Origin: Protula sp. h YS-2021
Taxonomy: Eukaryota; Annelida; Polychaeta; Sabellida; Serpulidae
Length of the DNA stretch: 64,000 nt
Reading direction: 5' to 3'
NCBI GenBank assembly: GCA_949752745.1
Contig: OX457034.1
Coordinates: 29,865,544 to 29,929,543, forward strand
The translations under genes and the position numbers were made by a program. Below the pieces are notes generated by a model. It had not been told where the DNA came from. It did not search any database and was given only the letters and a program-made list of their open reading frames with translations. Numbering within the stretch: the first letter of the stretch is position 1; every line of letters starts with the position of its first letter. This document shows positions 22,655 through 38,300 of the stretch, piece by piece.

Positions 22655-25600
22655 CTTTGTAACCATATACATCCTTCATGTTACCAGTTACCAATACAAA
22701 TATATGTAATGTAAGAAGCTACTAAATTTCAACTTACAATTTAGATGTTTTCAGCATTTTATTTACAGTAGACTTTGTAAACCTAAATAATTAAAATGTA
22801 CTTCTATTTCCAGCCGAGTGTGAGATGTGAGAAATAATTCTGGGGTTACGGTATATACCGCCAACAACTGGAAAAATAAAAATAAATCAAGGGGTAATGT
22901 CATTGAATGTGTGATTTGTTTTAAGAACTACAAAAAGATGTATGTATTCCATAGATAAAAATTGTAATTTATTTCTGCATACAAACAATATGTATTTGCA
23001 CCAATTATCAACTCTAAAGAAATCAGGTATTACACATATACCACCGACAAAAATGAAAATCCTGTGACTTTCTCAGTGAATTTGTGATATGGTTCAAGAG
23101 TTAGAAAGGAATGTATGTATACCTTTAGTAAAATTTGAACTTTATTTCTGGATACAAGCAATCGGTAGCTGCAACAAGTATCAACAGAAACAAATCACCA
23201 GAAAACATTGATGTAAAAATTCAAAGGTCCAGTACATAATACGGCATATCCTCGTCTCGGACATTTGTCGTTGTCATGTATCTGCGCCGTATGTCGAATT
23301 ATGCTGACACAGTTGACGCCCCACTCTAGCGCTATTACTCTTATATTTATGACTTCCTTAAAATCTAAGCGGTTATTGTTGCAAGATCAAAGATTTCAAT
23401 TTAGTTCGTTCGTTGCATAGACTGCACATCCTAGCTTTTATTTTAGTGTTAATGCATGTTTAACTGGCCAGTCGTTAACTGGTCAACCGTCAATGATGGA
23501 TAATGGATTTACAGACATGTCTTGTTATATTTTCCATGTTGATCAAACCAACACAGGTTAAACAAGACCCAAACAGTCTGAGAAATCTGATAGATTCACA
23601 GCAGGTTATATACAAATAGTGAAAATGGTTAATTTGGTGGATACGTTAAATTTTGAAAGTGGAATATCTTTAAAAGTATTGGTGATAGAGAGACGGGGAT
23701 TTGACGAGGTGATATGGCGAATATGAATTATGTATGATCCAGTAGTGTTTTTAGGCCATTCTGAGCCCTTTAAATTGCACTTTTACAAAGGCAAAGTTTT
23801 CTACAGGCGAGTGTTAAATGAATGGTTTTAAGAACAGCGAGATAGTTTTTTTATAAATAGATTTGTCTATTTCTTAGTGATTGGATGAATGATCAGATCA
23901 GTCCTGAAAAAAACTTCACAATAACTATGTAACTGTTTGATATATTTTTTTAAAGTAAACCTTTGTAACCATATACATCCTTCATGTTACCAGTTACCAA
24001 TACAAATATATGTAATGTAAGAAGCTACTAAATTTCAACTTACAATTTAGATGTTTTCAGCATTTTATTTACAGTAGACTTTGTAAACCTAAATAATTAA
24101 AATGTACTTCTATTTCCAGCCGAGTGTGAGATGTGAGAAATAATTCTGGGGTTACGGTATATACCGCCAACAACTGGAAAAATAAAAATAAATCAAGGGG
24201 TAATGTCATTGAATGTGTGATTTGTTTTAAGAACTACAAAAAGATGTATGTATTCCATAGATAAAAATTGTAATTTATTTCTGCATACAAACAATATGTA
24301 TTTGCACCAATTATCAACTCTAAAGAAATCAGGTATTACACATATACCACCGACAAAAATGAAAATCCTGTGACTTTCTCAGTGAATTTGTGATATGGTT
24401 CAAGAGTTAGAAAGGAATGTATGTATACCTTTAGTAAAATTTGAACTTTATTTCTGGATACAAGCAATCGGTAGCTGCAACAAGTATCAACAGAAACAAA
24501 TCACCAGAAAACATTGATGTAAAAATTCAAAGGTCCAGTACATAATACGGCATATCCTCGTCTCGGACATTTGTCGTTGTCATGTATCTGCGCCGTATGT
24601 CGAATTATGCTGACACAGTTGACGCCCCACTCTAGCGCTATTACTCTTATATTTATGACTTCCTTAAAATCTAAGCGGTTATTGTTGCAAGATCAAAGAT
24701 TTCAATTTAGTTCGTTCGTTGCATAGACTGCACATCCTAGCTTTTATTTTAGTGTTAATGCATGTTTAACTGGCCAGTCGTTAACTGGTCAACCGTCAAT
24801 GATGGATAATGGATTTACAGACATGTCTTGTTATATTTTCCATGTTGATCAAACCAACACAGGTTAAACAAGACCCAAACAGTCTGAGAAATCTGATAGA
24901 TTCACAGCAGGTTATATACAAATAGTGAAAATGGTTAATTTGGTGGATACGTTAAATTTTGAAAGTGGAATATCTTTAAAAGTATTGGTGATAGAGAGAC
25001 GGGGATTTGACGAGGTGATATGGCGAATATGAATTATGTATGATCCAGTAGTGTTTTTAGGCCATTCTGAGCCCTTTAAATTGCACTTTTACAAAGGCAA
25101 AGTTTTCTACAGGCGAGTGTTAAATGAATGGTTTTAAGAACAGCGAGATAGTTTTTTTATAAATAGATTTGTCTATTTCTTAGTGATTGGATGAATGATC
25201 AGATCAGTCCTGAAAAAAACTTCACAATAACTATGTAACTGTTTGATATATTTTTTTAAAGTAAACCTTTGTAACCATATACATCCTTCATGTTACCAGT
25301 TACCAATACAAATATATGTAATGTAAGAAGCTACTAAATTTCAACTTACAATTTAGATGTTTTCAGCATTTTATTTACAGTAGACTTTGTAAACCTAAAT
25401 AATTAAAATGTACTTCTATTTCCAGCCGAGTGTGAGATGTGAGAAATAATTCTGGGGTTACGGTATATACCGCCAACAACTGGAAAAATAAAAATAAATC
25501 AAGGGGTAATGTCATTGAATGTGTGATTTGTTTTAAGAACTACAAAAAGATGTATGTATTCCATAGATAAAAATTGTAATTTATTTCTGCATACAAACAA

Positions 25601-28600
25601 TATGTATTTGCACCAATTATCAACTCTAAAGAAATCAGGTATTACACATATACCACCGACAAAAATGAAAATCCTGTGACTTTCTCAGTGAATTTGTGAT
25701 ATGGTTCAAGAGTTAGAAAGGAATGTATGTATACCTTTAGTAAAATTTGAACTTTATTTCTGGATACAAGCAATCGGTAGCTGCAACAAGTATCAACAGA
25801 AACAAATCACCAGAAAACATTGATGTAAAAATTCAAAGGTCCAGTACATAATACGGCATATCCTCGTCTCGGACATTTGTCGTTGTCATGTATCTGCGCC
25901 GTATGTCGAATTATGCTGACACAGTTGACGCCCCACTCTAGCGCTATTACTCTTATATTTATGACTTCCTTAAAATCTAAGCGGTTATTGTTGCAAGATC
26001 AAAGATTTCAATTTAGTTCGTTCGTTGCATAGACTGCACATCCTAGCTTTTATTTTAGTGTTAATGCATGTTTAACTGGCCAGTCGTTAACTGGTCAACC
26101 GTCAATGATGGATAATGGATTTACAGACATGTCTTGTTATATTTTCCATGTTGATCAAACCAACACAGGTTAAACAAGACCCAAACAGTCTGAGAAATCT
26201 GATAGATTCACAGCAGGTTATATACAAATAGTGAAAATGGTTAATTTGGTGGATACGTTAAATTTTGAAAGTGGAATATCTTTAAAAGTATTGGTGATAG
26301 AGAGACGGGGATTTGACGAGGTGATATGGCGAATATGAATTATGTATGATCCAGTAGTGTTTTTAGGCCATTCTGAGCCCTTTAAATTGCACTTTTACAA
26401 AGGCAAAGTTTTCTACAGGCGAGTGTTAAATGAATGGTTTTAAGAACAGCGAGATAGTTTTTTTATAAATAGATTTGTCTATTTCTTAGTGATTGGATGA
26501 ATGATCAGATCAGTCCTGGAAAAAACTTCACAATAACTATGTAACTGTTTGATATATTTTTTTAAAGTAAACCTTTGTAACCATATACATCCTTCATGTT
26601 ACCAGTTACCAATACAAATATATGTAATGTAAGAAGCTACTAAATTTCAACTTACAATTTAGATGTTTTCAGCATTTTATTTACAGTAGACTTTGTAAAC
26701 CTAAATAATTAAAATGTACTTCTATTTCCAGCCGAGTGTGAGATGTGAGAAATAATTCTGGGGTTACGGTATATACCGCCAACAACTGGAAAAATAAAAA
26801 TAAATCAAGGGGTAATGTCATTGAATGTGTGATTTGTTTTAAGAACTACAAAAAGATGTATGTATTCCATAGGTAAAAATTGTAATTTATTTCTGCATAC
26901 AAACAATATGTATTTGCACCAATTATCAACTCTAAAGAAATCAGGTATTACACATATACCACCGACAAAAATGAAAATCCTGTGACTTTCTCAGTGAATT
27001 TGTGATATGGTTCAAGAGTTAGAAAGGAATGTATGTATACCTTTAGTAAAATTTGAACTTTATTTCTGGATACAAGCAATCGGTAGCTGCAACAAGTATC
27101 AACAGAAACAAATCACCAGAAAACATTGATGTAAAAATTCAAAGGTCCAGTACATAATACGGCATATCCTCGTCTCGGACATTTGTCGTTGTCATGTATC
27201 TGCGCCGTATGTCGAATTATGCTGACACAGTTGACGCCCCACTCTAGCGCTATTACTCTTATATTTATGACTTCCTTAAAATCTAAGCGGTTATTGTTGC
27301 AAGATCAAAGATTTCAATTTAGTTCGTTCGTTGCATAGACTGCACATCCTAGCTTTTATTTTAGTGTTAATGCATGTTTAACTGGCCAGTCGTTAACTGG
27401 TCAACCGTCAATGATGGATAATGGATTTACAGACATGTCTTGTTATATTTTCCATGTTGATCAAACCAACACAGGTTAAACAAGACCCAAACAGTCTGAG
27501 AAATCTGATAGATTCACAGCAGGTTATATACAAATAGTGAAAATGGTTAATTTGGTGGATACGTTAAATTTTGAAAGTGGAATATCTTTAAAAGTATTGG
27601 TGATAGAGAGACGGGGATTTGACGAGGTGATATGGCGAATATGAATTATGTATGATCCAGTAGTGTTTTTAGGCCATTCTGAGCCCTTTAAATTGCACTT
27701 TTACAAAGGCAAAGTTTTCTACAGGCGAGTGTTAAATGAATGGTTTTAAGAACAGCGAGATAGTTTTTTTATAAATAGATTTGTCTATTTCTTAGTGATT
27801 GGATGAATGATCAGATCAGTCCTGAAAAAAACTTCACAATAACTATGTAACTGTTTGATATATTTTTTTAAAGTAAACCTTTGTAACCATATACATCCTT
27901 CATGTTACCAGTTACCAATACAAATATATGTAATGTAAGAAGCTACTAAATTTCAACTTACAATTTAGATGTTTTCAGCATTTTATTTACAGTAGACTTT
28001 GTAAACCTAAATAATTAAAATGTACTTCTATTTCCAGCCGAGTGTGAGATGTGAGAAATAATTCTGGGGTTACGGTATATACCGCCAACAACTGGAAAAA
28101 TAAAAATAAATCAAGGGGTAATGTCATTGAATGTGTGATTTGTTTTAAGAACTACAAAAAGATGTATGTATTCCATAGATAAAAATTGTAATTTATTTCT
28201 GCATACAAACAATATGTATTTGCACCAATTATCAACTCTAAAGAAATCAGGTATTACACATATACCACCGACAAAAATGAAAATCCTGTGACTTTCTCAG
28301 TGAATTTGTGATATGGTTCAAGAGTTAGAAAGGAATGTATGTATACCTTTAGTAAAATTTGAACTTTATTTCTGGATACAAGCAATCGGTAGCTGCAACA
28401 AGTATCAACAGAAACAAATCACCAGAAAACATTGATGTAAAAATTCAAAGGTCCAGTACATAATACGGCATATCCTCGTCTCGGACATTTGTCGTTGTCA
28501 TGTATCTGCGCCGTATGTCGAATTATGCTGACACAGTTGACGCCCCACTCTAGCGCTATTACTCTTATATTTATGACTTCCTTAAAATCTAAGCGGTTAT

Positions 28601-29184
28601 TGTTGCAAGATCAAAGATTTCAATTTAGTTCGTTCGTTGCATAGACTGCACATCCTAGCTTTTATTTTAGTGTTAATGCATGTTTAACTGGCCAGTCGTT
28701 AACTGGTCAACCGTCAATGATGGATAATGGATTTACAGACATGTCTTGTTATATTTTCCATGTTGATCAAACCAACACAGGTTAAACAAGACCCAAACAG
28801 TCTGAGAAATCTGATAGATTCACAGCAGGTTATATACAAATAGTGAAAATGGTTAATTTGGTGGATACGTTAAATTTTGAAAGTGGAATATCTTTAAAAG
28901 TATTGGTGATAGAGAGACGGGGATTTGACGAGGTGATATGGCGAATATGAATTATGTATGATCCAGTAGTGTTTTTAGGCCATTCTGAGCCCTTTAAATT
29001 GCACTTTTACAAAGGCAAAGTTTTCTACAGGCGAGTGTTAAATGAATGGTTTTAAGAACAGCGAGATAGTTTTTTTATAAATAGATTTGTCTATTTCTTA
29101 GTGATTGGATGAATGATCAGATCAGTCCTGAAAAAAACTTCACAATAACTATGTAACTGTTTGATATATTTTTTTAAAGTAAAC
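22655..29184 (+). repeat. S block 2: five short units of 1,306 bp
   Basis: Units start at 22655, 23961, 25267, 26573 and 27879. Four of the five (all but 26573) carry ccatagAtaaa instead of ccatagGtaaa, a variant not seen elsewhere in the window, so this block expanded locally from one founder. The unit at 25267 alone has cctgGaaaaa. All five have ggccaGtcg. Confidence 0.95.
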
Positions 29185-32100
29185 CTTTGTAACCATATAC
29201 ATCCTTCATGTTACCAGTTACCAATACAAATATATGTAATGTAAGAAGCTACTAAATTTCAACTTACAATTTAGATGTTTTCAGCATTTTATTTACAGTA
29301 GACTTTGTAAACCTAAATAATTAAAATGTACTTCTATTTCCAGCCGAGTGTGAGATGTGAGAAATAATTCTGGGGTTACGGTATATACCGCCAACAACTG
29401 GAAAAATAAAAATAAATCAAGGGGTAATGTCATTGAATGTGTGATTTGTTTTAAGAACTACAAAAAGATGTATGTATTCCATAGGTAAAAATTGTAATTT
29501 ATTTCTGCATACAAACAATATGTATTTGCACCAATTATCAACTCTAAAGAAATCAGGTATTACACATATACCACCGACAAAAATGAAAATCCTGTGACTT
29601 TCTCAGTGAATTTGTGATATGGTTCAAGAGTTAGAAAGGAATGTATGTATACCTTTAGTAAAATTTGAACTTTATTTCTGGATACAAGCAATCGGTAGCT
29701 GCAACAAGTATCAACAGAAACAAATCACCAGAAAACATTGATGTAAAAATTCAAAGGTCCAGTACATAATACGGCATATCCTCGTCTCGGACATTTGTCG
29801 TTGTCATGTATCTGCGCCGTATGTCGAATTATGCTGACACAGTTGACGCCCCACTCTAGCGCTATTACTCTTATATTTATGACTTCCTTAAAATCTAAGC
29901 GGTTATTGTTGCAAGATCAAAGATTTCAATTTAGTTCGTTCGTTGCATAGACTGCACATCCTAGCTTTTATTTTAGTGTTAATGCATGTTTAACTGGCCA
30001 GTCGTTAACTGGTCAACCGTCAATGATGGATAATGGATTTACAGACATGTCTTGTTATATTTTCCATGTTGATCAAACCAACACAGGTTAAACAAGACCC
30101 AAACAGTCTGAGAAATCTGATAGATTCACAGCAGGTTATATACAATTCCAGTGACATTGAAAAATGGTGTGTAAAATTACTGATAGAGAATTGAATTGGA
30201 TAGAGCATTGGTTCGGTAAGCCGAAGGTCCCGAGTTCGACTCCAGCTCGGGGCGGCATGCAGGGAATTGACATTTGCTCAAATTGCCTTGGCTAAGCAAA
30301 TACAGTAGATAAGATCACCTATGAAGGAATTTAAAGTTGACGCCCACTTAGCGTTTCAGCCATCCCTTAAAAAACATTTTAGAAAGAAGTTAGTTTGGGC
30401 ATCGTCCAATGACTTTCTTTATTTGAGTTGCCAAAGTCAATAAAATTATTTATTTTTAAACGATCAAAAGTTTCAGGGAGTGAACTCTGTAAAAAAAAAA
30501 AAAAAAAAAAAAAAAACATAGGTTTTGCCTGTAACACTTTGGTCCCTTTTTATTCTATATTGATATTGAATGTTTCAAGTCAAACCGTAAACAAGAAGAA
30601 AAAAGTATAAGCAACGCCTGTTTTGAAAGATTTACAATGCAGCAATAAATGTTGCAATCACTCACTTTTTCCCACACCACAATCCAATTCAGATGGGAAG
30701 GTATGTAGTTTATAAACAGGCTCGAGCATCCATACAGATAGTGCTGTGCAGGTTATGGCAGTAATACAGTTGGCTGAAAGTTGGCTCGGGAGTGCGAGGG
30801 CGTAAGCGTTCCGGTGTTCTTCGGGACCCGGTGGATCGAGCTGGAACTCGGCTGTAGAAAGGCGAAAGGCGGCGTAAAACCCGCCCGGTATGCCGAAGCC
30901 CCGCCACTGACCAATGCACACTGTGGTTGATCATTGACGGTGGCTGGGGTGGCCGTATATACGTCAGGCTTCTGGCAGCAAGCCATAATATATATCCTGC
31001 ACTGCACGCTTCACTTTTTGTTTTTTTTTTACCTTTGATTATGTTTTATTTTATCCAAGAGGTAGGTTATTGTTTCTACTTCATACAAAACTTATGCAAG
31101 ATTTAATCATATTTTATTGCTGGTGCATGCACATAGAAGGCTCTAGAATATGCACAACAGTATTCCACACTCCTCTAGTATCGCTTGTTCAATGCTCTTT
31201 CAATCCAACTGGACAATCAAAAGCTGTGCGTCTCACACTTCTTGATCTCTCTCACACTGCTTGATCTCTTCAATCATGGCATTCTACCTACGTCAGTTGC
31301 AGAGTTACTTCGGGATTGAAGGCACAGAGTACGATCGTTGTACCTTACTAAGATCGAGGATGTATATTCAGACACCGTAATATCATACTGAATTTTACTT
31401 CAGGTTTTAAACAAATATTAAGTAGTCTTAAAACTGTTTGATTTTACATACACCGTTTATAAGAGAATGACATTGAAGCATTAACTTTGGCCATTTTTTT
31501 CTATCTTAAACCATTTCAAAGAGAATAAAATACTCAGACAAAAGTACAGATGCTCAATAATCTTTCAGATCAAGGCAGATCGATGAACTTTCTAAAATAC
31601 ATAAACCTATTTTATTGCTAAACATTAAAATATCTGCAATAAAGAAAATTTTAATGGTTATAAAAGTAAGATTGTAATGTGTGGATAAGTTTGTACAGTG
31701 TAGCTAAAGTGAAAAGGTGGTAGTAGAATTTGCAAAGTGGGGATACCTGCTTGACCTCTTCCGAGGATCATAATTTTAAAACTGATCTATGTGAAAATAA
31801 AAGAAGAAAGTTAATTTTCCTTGGAAAATAATAAAAAGTCAAATATATTGTACTTGCGATTGAAGAAAAATGGGCACGGTTGGGGAGAGGAAGAGCAAAG
31901 GAAGACGGATGTATGTAAATGTCTTGAGTAATAATGTGAAATAGTGAAAGTGGTTAATTTGGTGGATAGGTTAAATTTTGAAAGTGGAATATCTTTAAAA
32001 ATATTGGTGATAGAGAGACGGGGATTTGACGAGGTGATATGGCGAATATGAATTATGTATGATCCAGTAGTGTTTTTAGGCCATTCTGAGCCCTTTAAAT

Positions 32101-32285
32101 TGCACTTTTACAAAGGCAAAGTTTTCTACAGGCGAGTGTTAAATGAATGGTTTTAAGAACAGCGAGATAGTTTTTTTATAAATAGATTTGTCTATTTCTT
32201 AGTGATTGGATGAATGATCAGATCAGTCCTGAAAAAAACTTCACAATAACTATGTAACTGTTTGATATATTTTTTTAAAGTAAAC
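29185..32285 (+). repeat. L unit 18 (3,101 bp)
   Basis: A complete long unit of a second L subfamily, with gtAtaagc instead of gtGtaagc, seven T in ccatttttttc instead of six, and ggccaGtcg. Its A-tail is an uninterrupted run of about 26 A. It forms a pair with unit 19, which has the same markers. Confidence 0.95.
30184..30516 (+). mobile_element. SINE-like element in L unit 18
   Basis: Amplified copy with intact B-box and an uninterrupted tail of about 26 A (30491-30516). Confidence 0.6.
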
Positions 32286-35200
32286 CTTTGTAACCATATA
32301 CATCCTTCATGTTACCAGTTACCAATACAAATATATGTAATGTAAGAAGCTACTAAATTTCAACTTACAATTTAGATGTTTTCAGCATTTTATTTACAGT
32401 AGACTTTGTAAACCTAAATAATTAAAATGTACTTCTATTTCCAGCCGAGTGTGAGATGTGAGAAATAATTCTGGGGTTACGGTATATACCGCCAACAACT
32501 GGAAAAATAAAAATAAATCAAGGGGTAATGTCATTGAATGTGTGATTTGTTTTAAGAACTACAAAAAGATGTATGTATTCCATAGGTAAAAATTGTAATT
32601 TATTTCTGCATACAAACAATATGTATTTGCACCAATTATCAACTCTAAAGAAATCAGGTATTACACATATACCACCGACAAAAATGAAAATCCTGTGACT
32701 TTCTCAGTGAATTTGTGATATGGTTCAAGAGTTAGAAAGGAATGTATGTATACCTTTAGTAAAATTTGAACTTTATTTCTGGATACAAGCAATCGGTAGC
32801 TGCAACAAGTATCAACAGAAACAAATCACCAGAAAACATTGATGTAAAAATTCAAAGGTCCAGTACATAATACGGCATATCCTCGTCTCGGACATTTGTC
32901 GTTGTCATGTATCTGCGCCGTATGTCGAATTATGCTGACACAGTTGACGCCCCACTCTAGCGCTATTACTCTTATATTTATGACTTCCTTAAAATCTAAG
33001 CGGTTATTGTTGCAAGATCAAAGATTTCAATTTAGTTCGTTCGTTGCATAGACTGCACATCCTAGCTTTTATTTTAGTGTTAATGCATGTTTAACTGGCC
33101 AGTCGTTAACTGGTCAACCGTCAATGATGGATAATGGATTTACAGACATGTCTTGTTATATTTTCCATGTTGATCAAACCAACACAGGTTAAACAAGACC
33201 CAAACAGTCTGAGAAATCTGATAGATTCACAGCAGGTTATATACAATTCCAGTGACATTGAAAAATGGTGTGTAAAATTACTGATAGAGAATTGAATTGG
33301 ATAGAGCATTGGTTCGGTAAGCCGAAGGTCCCGAGTTCGACTCCAGCTCGGGGCGGCATGCAGGGAATTGACATTTGCTCAAATTGCCTTGGCTAAGCAA
33401 ATACAGTAGATAAGATCACCTATGAAGGAATTTAAAGTTGACGCCCACTTAGCGTTTCAGCCATCCCTTAAAAAACATTTTAGAAAGAAGTTAGTTTGGG
33501 CATCGTCCAATGACTTTCTTTATTTGAGTTGCCAAAGTCAATAAAATTATTTATTTTTAAACGATCAAAAGTTTCAGGGAGTGAACTCTGTAAAAAAAAA
33601 AAAAAAAAAAAAAAAACATAGGTTTTGCCTGTAACACTTTGGTCCCTTTTTATTCTATATTGATATTGAATGTTTCAAGTCAAACCGTAAACAAGAAGAA
33701 AAAAGTATAAGCAACGCCTGTTTTGAAAGATTTACAATGCAGCAATAAATGTTGCAATCACTCACTTTTTCCCACACCACAATCCAATTCAGATGGGAAG
33801 GTATGTAGTTTATAAACAGGCTCGAGCATCCATACAGATAGTGCTGTGCAGGTTATGGCAGTAATACAGTTGGCTGAAAGTTGGCTCGGGAGTGCGAGGG
33901 CGTAAGCGTTCCGGTGTTCTTCGGGACCCGGTGGATCGAGCTGGAACTCGGCTGTAGAAAGGCGAAAGGCGGCGTAAAACCCGCCCGGTATGCCGAAGCC
34001 CCGCCACTGACCAATGCACACTGTGGTTGATCATTGACGGTGGCTGGGGTGGCCGTATATACGTCAGGCTTCTGGCAGCAAGCCATAATATATATCCTGC
34101 ACTGCACGCTTCACTTTTTGTTTTTTTTTTACCTTTGATTATGTTTTATTTTATCCAAGAGGTAGGTTATTGTTTCTACTTCATACAAAACTTATGCAAG
34201 ATTTAATCATATTTTATTGCTGGTGCATGCACATAGAAGGCTCTAGAATATGCACAACAGTATTCCACACTCCTCTAGTATCGCTTGTTCAATGCTCTTT
34301 CAATCCAACTGGACAATCAAAAGCTGTGCGTCTCACACTTCTTGATCTCTCTCACACTGCTTGATCTCTTCAATCATGGCATTCTACCTACGTCAGTTGC
34401 AGAGTTACTTCGGGATTGAAGGCACAGAGTACGATCGTTGTACCTTACTAAGATCGAGGATGTATATTCAGACACCGTAATATCATACTGAATTTTACTT
34501 CAGGTTTTAAACAAATATTAAGTAGTCTTAAAACTGTTTGATTTTACATACACCGTTTATAAGAGAATGACATTGAAGCATTAACTTTGGCCATTTTTTT
34601 CTATCTTAAACCATTTCAAAGAGAATAAAATACTCAGACAAAAGTACAGATGCTCAATAATCTTTCAGATCAAGGCAGATCGATGAACTTTCTAAAATAC
34701 ATAAACCTATTTTATTGCTAAACATTAAAATATCTGCAATAAAGAAAATTTTAATGGTTATAAAAGTAAGATTGTAATGTGTGGATAAGTTTGTACAGTG
34801 TAGCTAAAGTGAAAAGGTGGTAGTAGAATTTGCAAAGTGGGGATACCTGCTTGACCTCTTCCGAGGATCATAATTTTAAAACTGATCTATGTGAAAATAA
34901 AAGAAGAAAGTTAATTTTCCTTGGAAAATAATAAAAAGTCAAATATATTGTACTTGCGATTGAAGAAAAATGGGCACGGTTGGGGAGAGGAAGAGCAAAG
35001 GAAGACGGATGTATGTAAATGTCTTGAGTAATAATGTGAAATAGTGAAAGTGGTTAATTTGGTGGATAGGTTAAATTTTGAAAGTGGAATATCTTTAAAA
35101 ATATTGGTGATAGAGAGACGGGGATTTGACGAGGTGATATGGCGAATATGAATTATGTATGATCCAGTAGTGTTTTTAGGCCATTCTGAGCCCTTTAAAT

Positions 35201-35385
35201 TGCACTTTTACAAAGGCAAAGTTTTCTACAGGCGAGTGTTAAATGAATGGTTTTAAGAACAGCGAGATAGTTTTTTTATAAATAGATTTGTCTATTTCTT
35301 AGTGATTGGATGAATGATCAGATCAGTCCTGAAAAAAACTTCACAATAACTATGTAACTGTTTGATATATTTTTTTAAAGTAAAC
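32286..35385 (+). repeat. L unit 19 (3,100 bp)
   Basis: Near-identical partner of unit 18 with the same subfamily markers (gtAtaagc, seven T, ggccaGtcg) and an A-tail of about 25 A. The two adjacent copies look like a recent duplication of one long unit. Confidence 0.95.
33285..33616 (+). mobile_element. SINE-like element in L unit 19
   Basis: Amplified copy with intact B-box and an uninterrupted tail of about 25 A ending at 33616. Confidence 0.6.
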
Positions 35386-38300
35386 CTTTGTAACCATATA
35401 CATCCTTCATGTTACCAGTTACCAATACAAATATATGTAATGTAAGAAGCTACTAAATTTCAACTTACAATTTAGATGTTTTCAGCATTTTATTTACAGT
35501 AGACTTTGTAAACCTAAATAATTAAAATGTACTTCTATTTCCAGCCGAGTGTGAGATGTGAGAAATAATTCTGGGGTTACGGTATATACCGCCAACAACT
35601 GGAAAAATAAAAATAAATCAAGGGGTAATGTCATTGAATGTGTGATTTGTTTTAAGAACTACAAAAAGATGTATGTATTCCATAGGTAAAAATTGTAATT
35701 TATTTCTGCATACAAACAATATGTATTTGCACCAATTATCAACTCTAAAGAAATCAGGTATTACACATATACCACCGACAAAAATGAAAATCCTGTGACT
35801 TTCTCAGTGAATTTGTGATATGGTTCAAGAGTTAGAAAGGAATGTATGTATACCTTTAGTAAAATTTGAACTTTATTTCTGGATACAAGCAATCGGTAGC
35901 TGCAACAAGTATCAACAGAAACAAATCACCAGAAAACATTGATGTAAAAATTCAAAGGTCCAGTACATAATACGGCATATCCTCGTCTCGGACATTTGTC
36001 GTTGTCATGTATCTGCGCCGTATGTCGAATTATGCTGACACAGTTGACGCCCCACTCTAGCGCTATTACTCTTATATTTATGACTTCCTTAAAATCTAAG
36101 CGGTTATTGTTGCAAGATCAAAGATTTCAATTTAGTTCGTTCGTTGCATAGACTGCACATCCTAGCTTTTATTTTAGTGTTAATGCATGTTTAACTGGCC
36201 AGTCGTTAACTGGTCAACCGTCAATGATGGATAATGGATTTACAGACATGTCTTGTTATATTTTCCATGTTGATCAAACCAACACAGGTTAAACAAGACC
36301 CAAACAGTCTGAGAAATCTGATAGATTCACAGCAGGTTATATACAAATAGTGAAAATGGTTAATTTGGTGGATACGTTAAATTTTGAAAGTGGAATATCT
36401 TTAAAAGTATTGGTGATAGAGAGACGGGGATTTGACGAGGTGATATGGCGAATATGAATTATGTATGATCCAGTAGTGTTTTTAGGCCATTCTGAGCCCT
36501 TTAAATTGCACTTTTACAAAGGCAAAGTTTTCTACAGGCGAGTGTTAAATGAATGGTTTTAAGAACAGCGAGATAGTTTTTTTATAAATAGATTTGTCTA
36601 TTTCTTAGTGATTGGATGAATGATCAGATCAGTCCTGAAAAAAACTTCACAATAACTATGTAACTGTTTGATATATTTTTTTAAAGTAAACCTTTGTAAC
36701 CATATACATCCTTCATGTTACCAGTTACCAATACAAATATATGTAATGTAAGAAGCTACTAAATTTCAACTTACAATTTAGATGTTTTCAGCATTTTATT
36801 TACAGTAGACTTTGTAAACCTAAATAATTAAAATGTACTTCTATTTCCAGCCGAGTGTGAGATGTGAGAAATAATTCTGGGGTTACGGTATATACCGCCA
36901 ACAACTGGAAAAATAAAAATAAATCAAGGGGTAATGTCATTGAATGTGTGATTTGTTTTAAGAACTACAAAAAGATGTATGTATTCCATAGGTAAAAATT
37001 GTAATTTATTTCTGCATACAAACAATATGTATTTGCACCAATTATCAACTCTAAAGAAATCAGGTATTACACATATACCACCGACAAAAATGAAAATCCT
37101 GTGACTTTCTCAGTGAATTTGTGATATGGTTCAAGAGTTAGAAAGGAATGTATGTATACCTTTAGTAAAATTTGAACTTTATTTCTGGATACAAGCAATC
37201 GGTAACTGCAACAAGTATCAACAGAAACAAATCACCAGAAAACATTGATGTAAAAATTCAAAGGTCCAGTACATAATACGGCATATCCTCGTCTCGGACA
37301 TTTGTCGTTGTCATGTATCTGCGCCGTATGTCGAATTATGCTGACACAGTTGACGCCCCACTCTAGCGCTATTACTCTTATATTTATGACTTCCTTAAAA
37401 TCTAAGCGGTTATTGTTGCAAGATCAAAGATTTCAATTTAGTTCGTTCGTTGCATAGACTGCACATCCTAGCTTTTATTTTAGTGTTAATGCATGTTTAA
37501 CTGGCCAGTCGTTAACTGGTCAACCGTCAATGATGGATAATGGATTTACAGACATGTCTTGTTATATTTTCCATGTTGATCAAACCAACACAGGTTAAAC
37601 AAGACCCAAACAGTCTGAGAAATCTGATAGATTCACAGCAGGTTATATACAAATAGTGAAAATGGTTAATTTGGTGGATACGTTAAATTTTGAAAGTGGA
37701 ATATCTTTAAAAGTATTGGTGATAGAGAGACGGGGATTTGACGAGGTGATATGGCGAATATGAATTATGTATGATCCAGTAGTGTTTTTAGGCCATTCTG
37801 AGCCCTTTAAATTGCACTTTTACAAAGGCAAAGTTTTCTACAGGCGAGTGTTAAATGAATGGTTTTAAGAACAGCGAGATAGTTTTTTTATAAATAGATT
37901 TGTCTATTTCTTAGTGATTGGATGAATGATCAGATCAGTCCTGAAAAAAACTTCACAATAACTATGTAACTGTTTGATATATTTTTTTAAAGTAAACCTT
38001 TGTAACCATATACATCCTTCATGTTACCAGTTACCAATACAAATATATGTAATGTAAGAAGCTACTAAATTTCAACTTACAATTTAGATGTTTTCAGCAT
38101 TTTATTTACAGTAGACTTTGTAAACCTAAATAATTAAAATGTACTTCTATTTCCAGCCGAGTGTGAGATGTGAGAAATAATTCTGGGGTTACGGTATATA
38201 CCGCCAACAACTGGAAAAATAAAAATAAATCAAGGGGTAATGTCATTGAATGTGTGATTTGTTTTAAGAACTACAAAAAGATGTATGTATTCCATAGGTA

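Noticed and set aside
30428..30610. 60-codon plus-strand frame with a poly-lysine stretch
   Set aside because: The lysines are the A-tail of the SINE-like element; the frame is open only for certain tail lengths.
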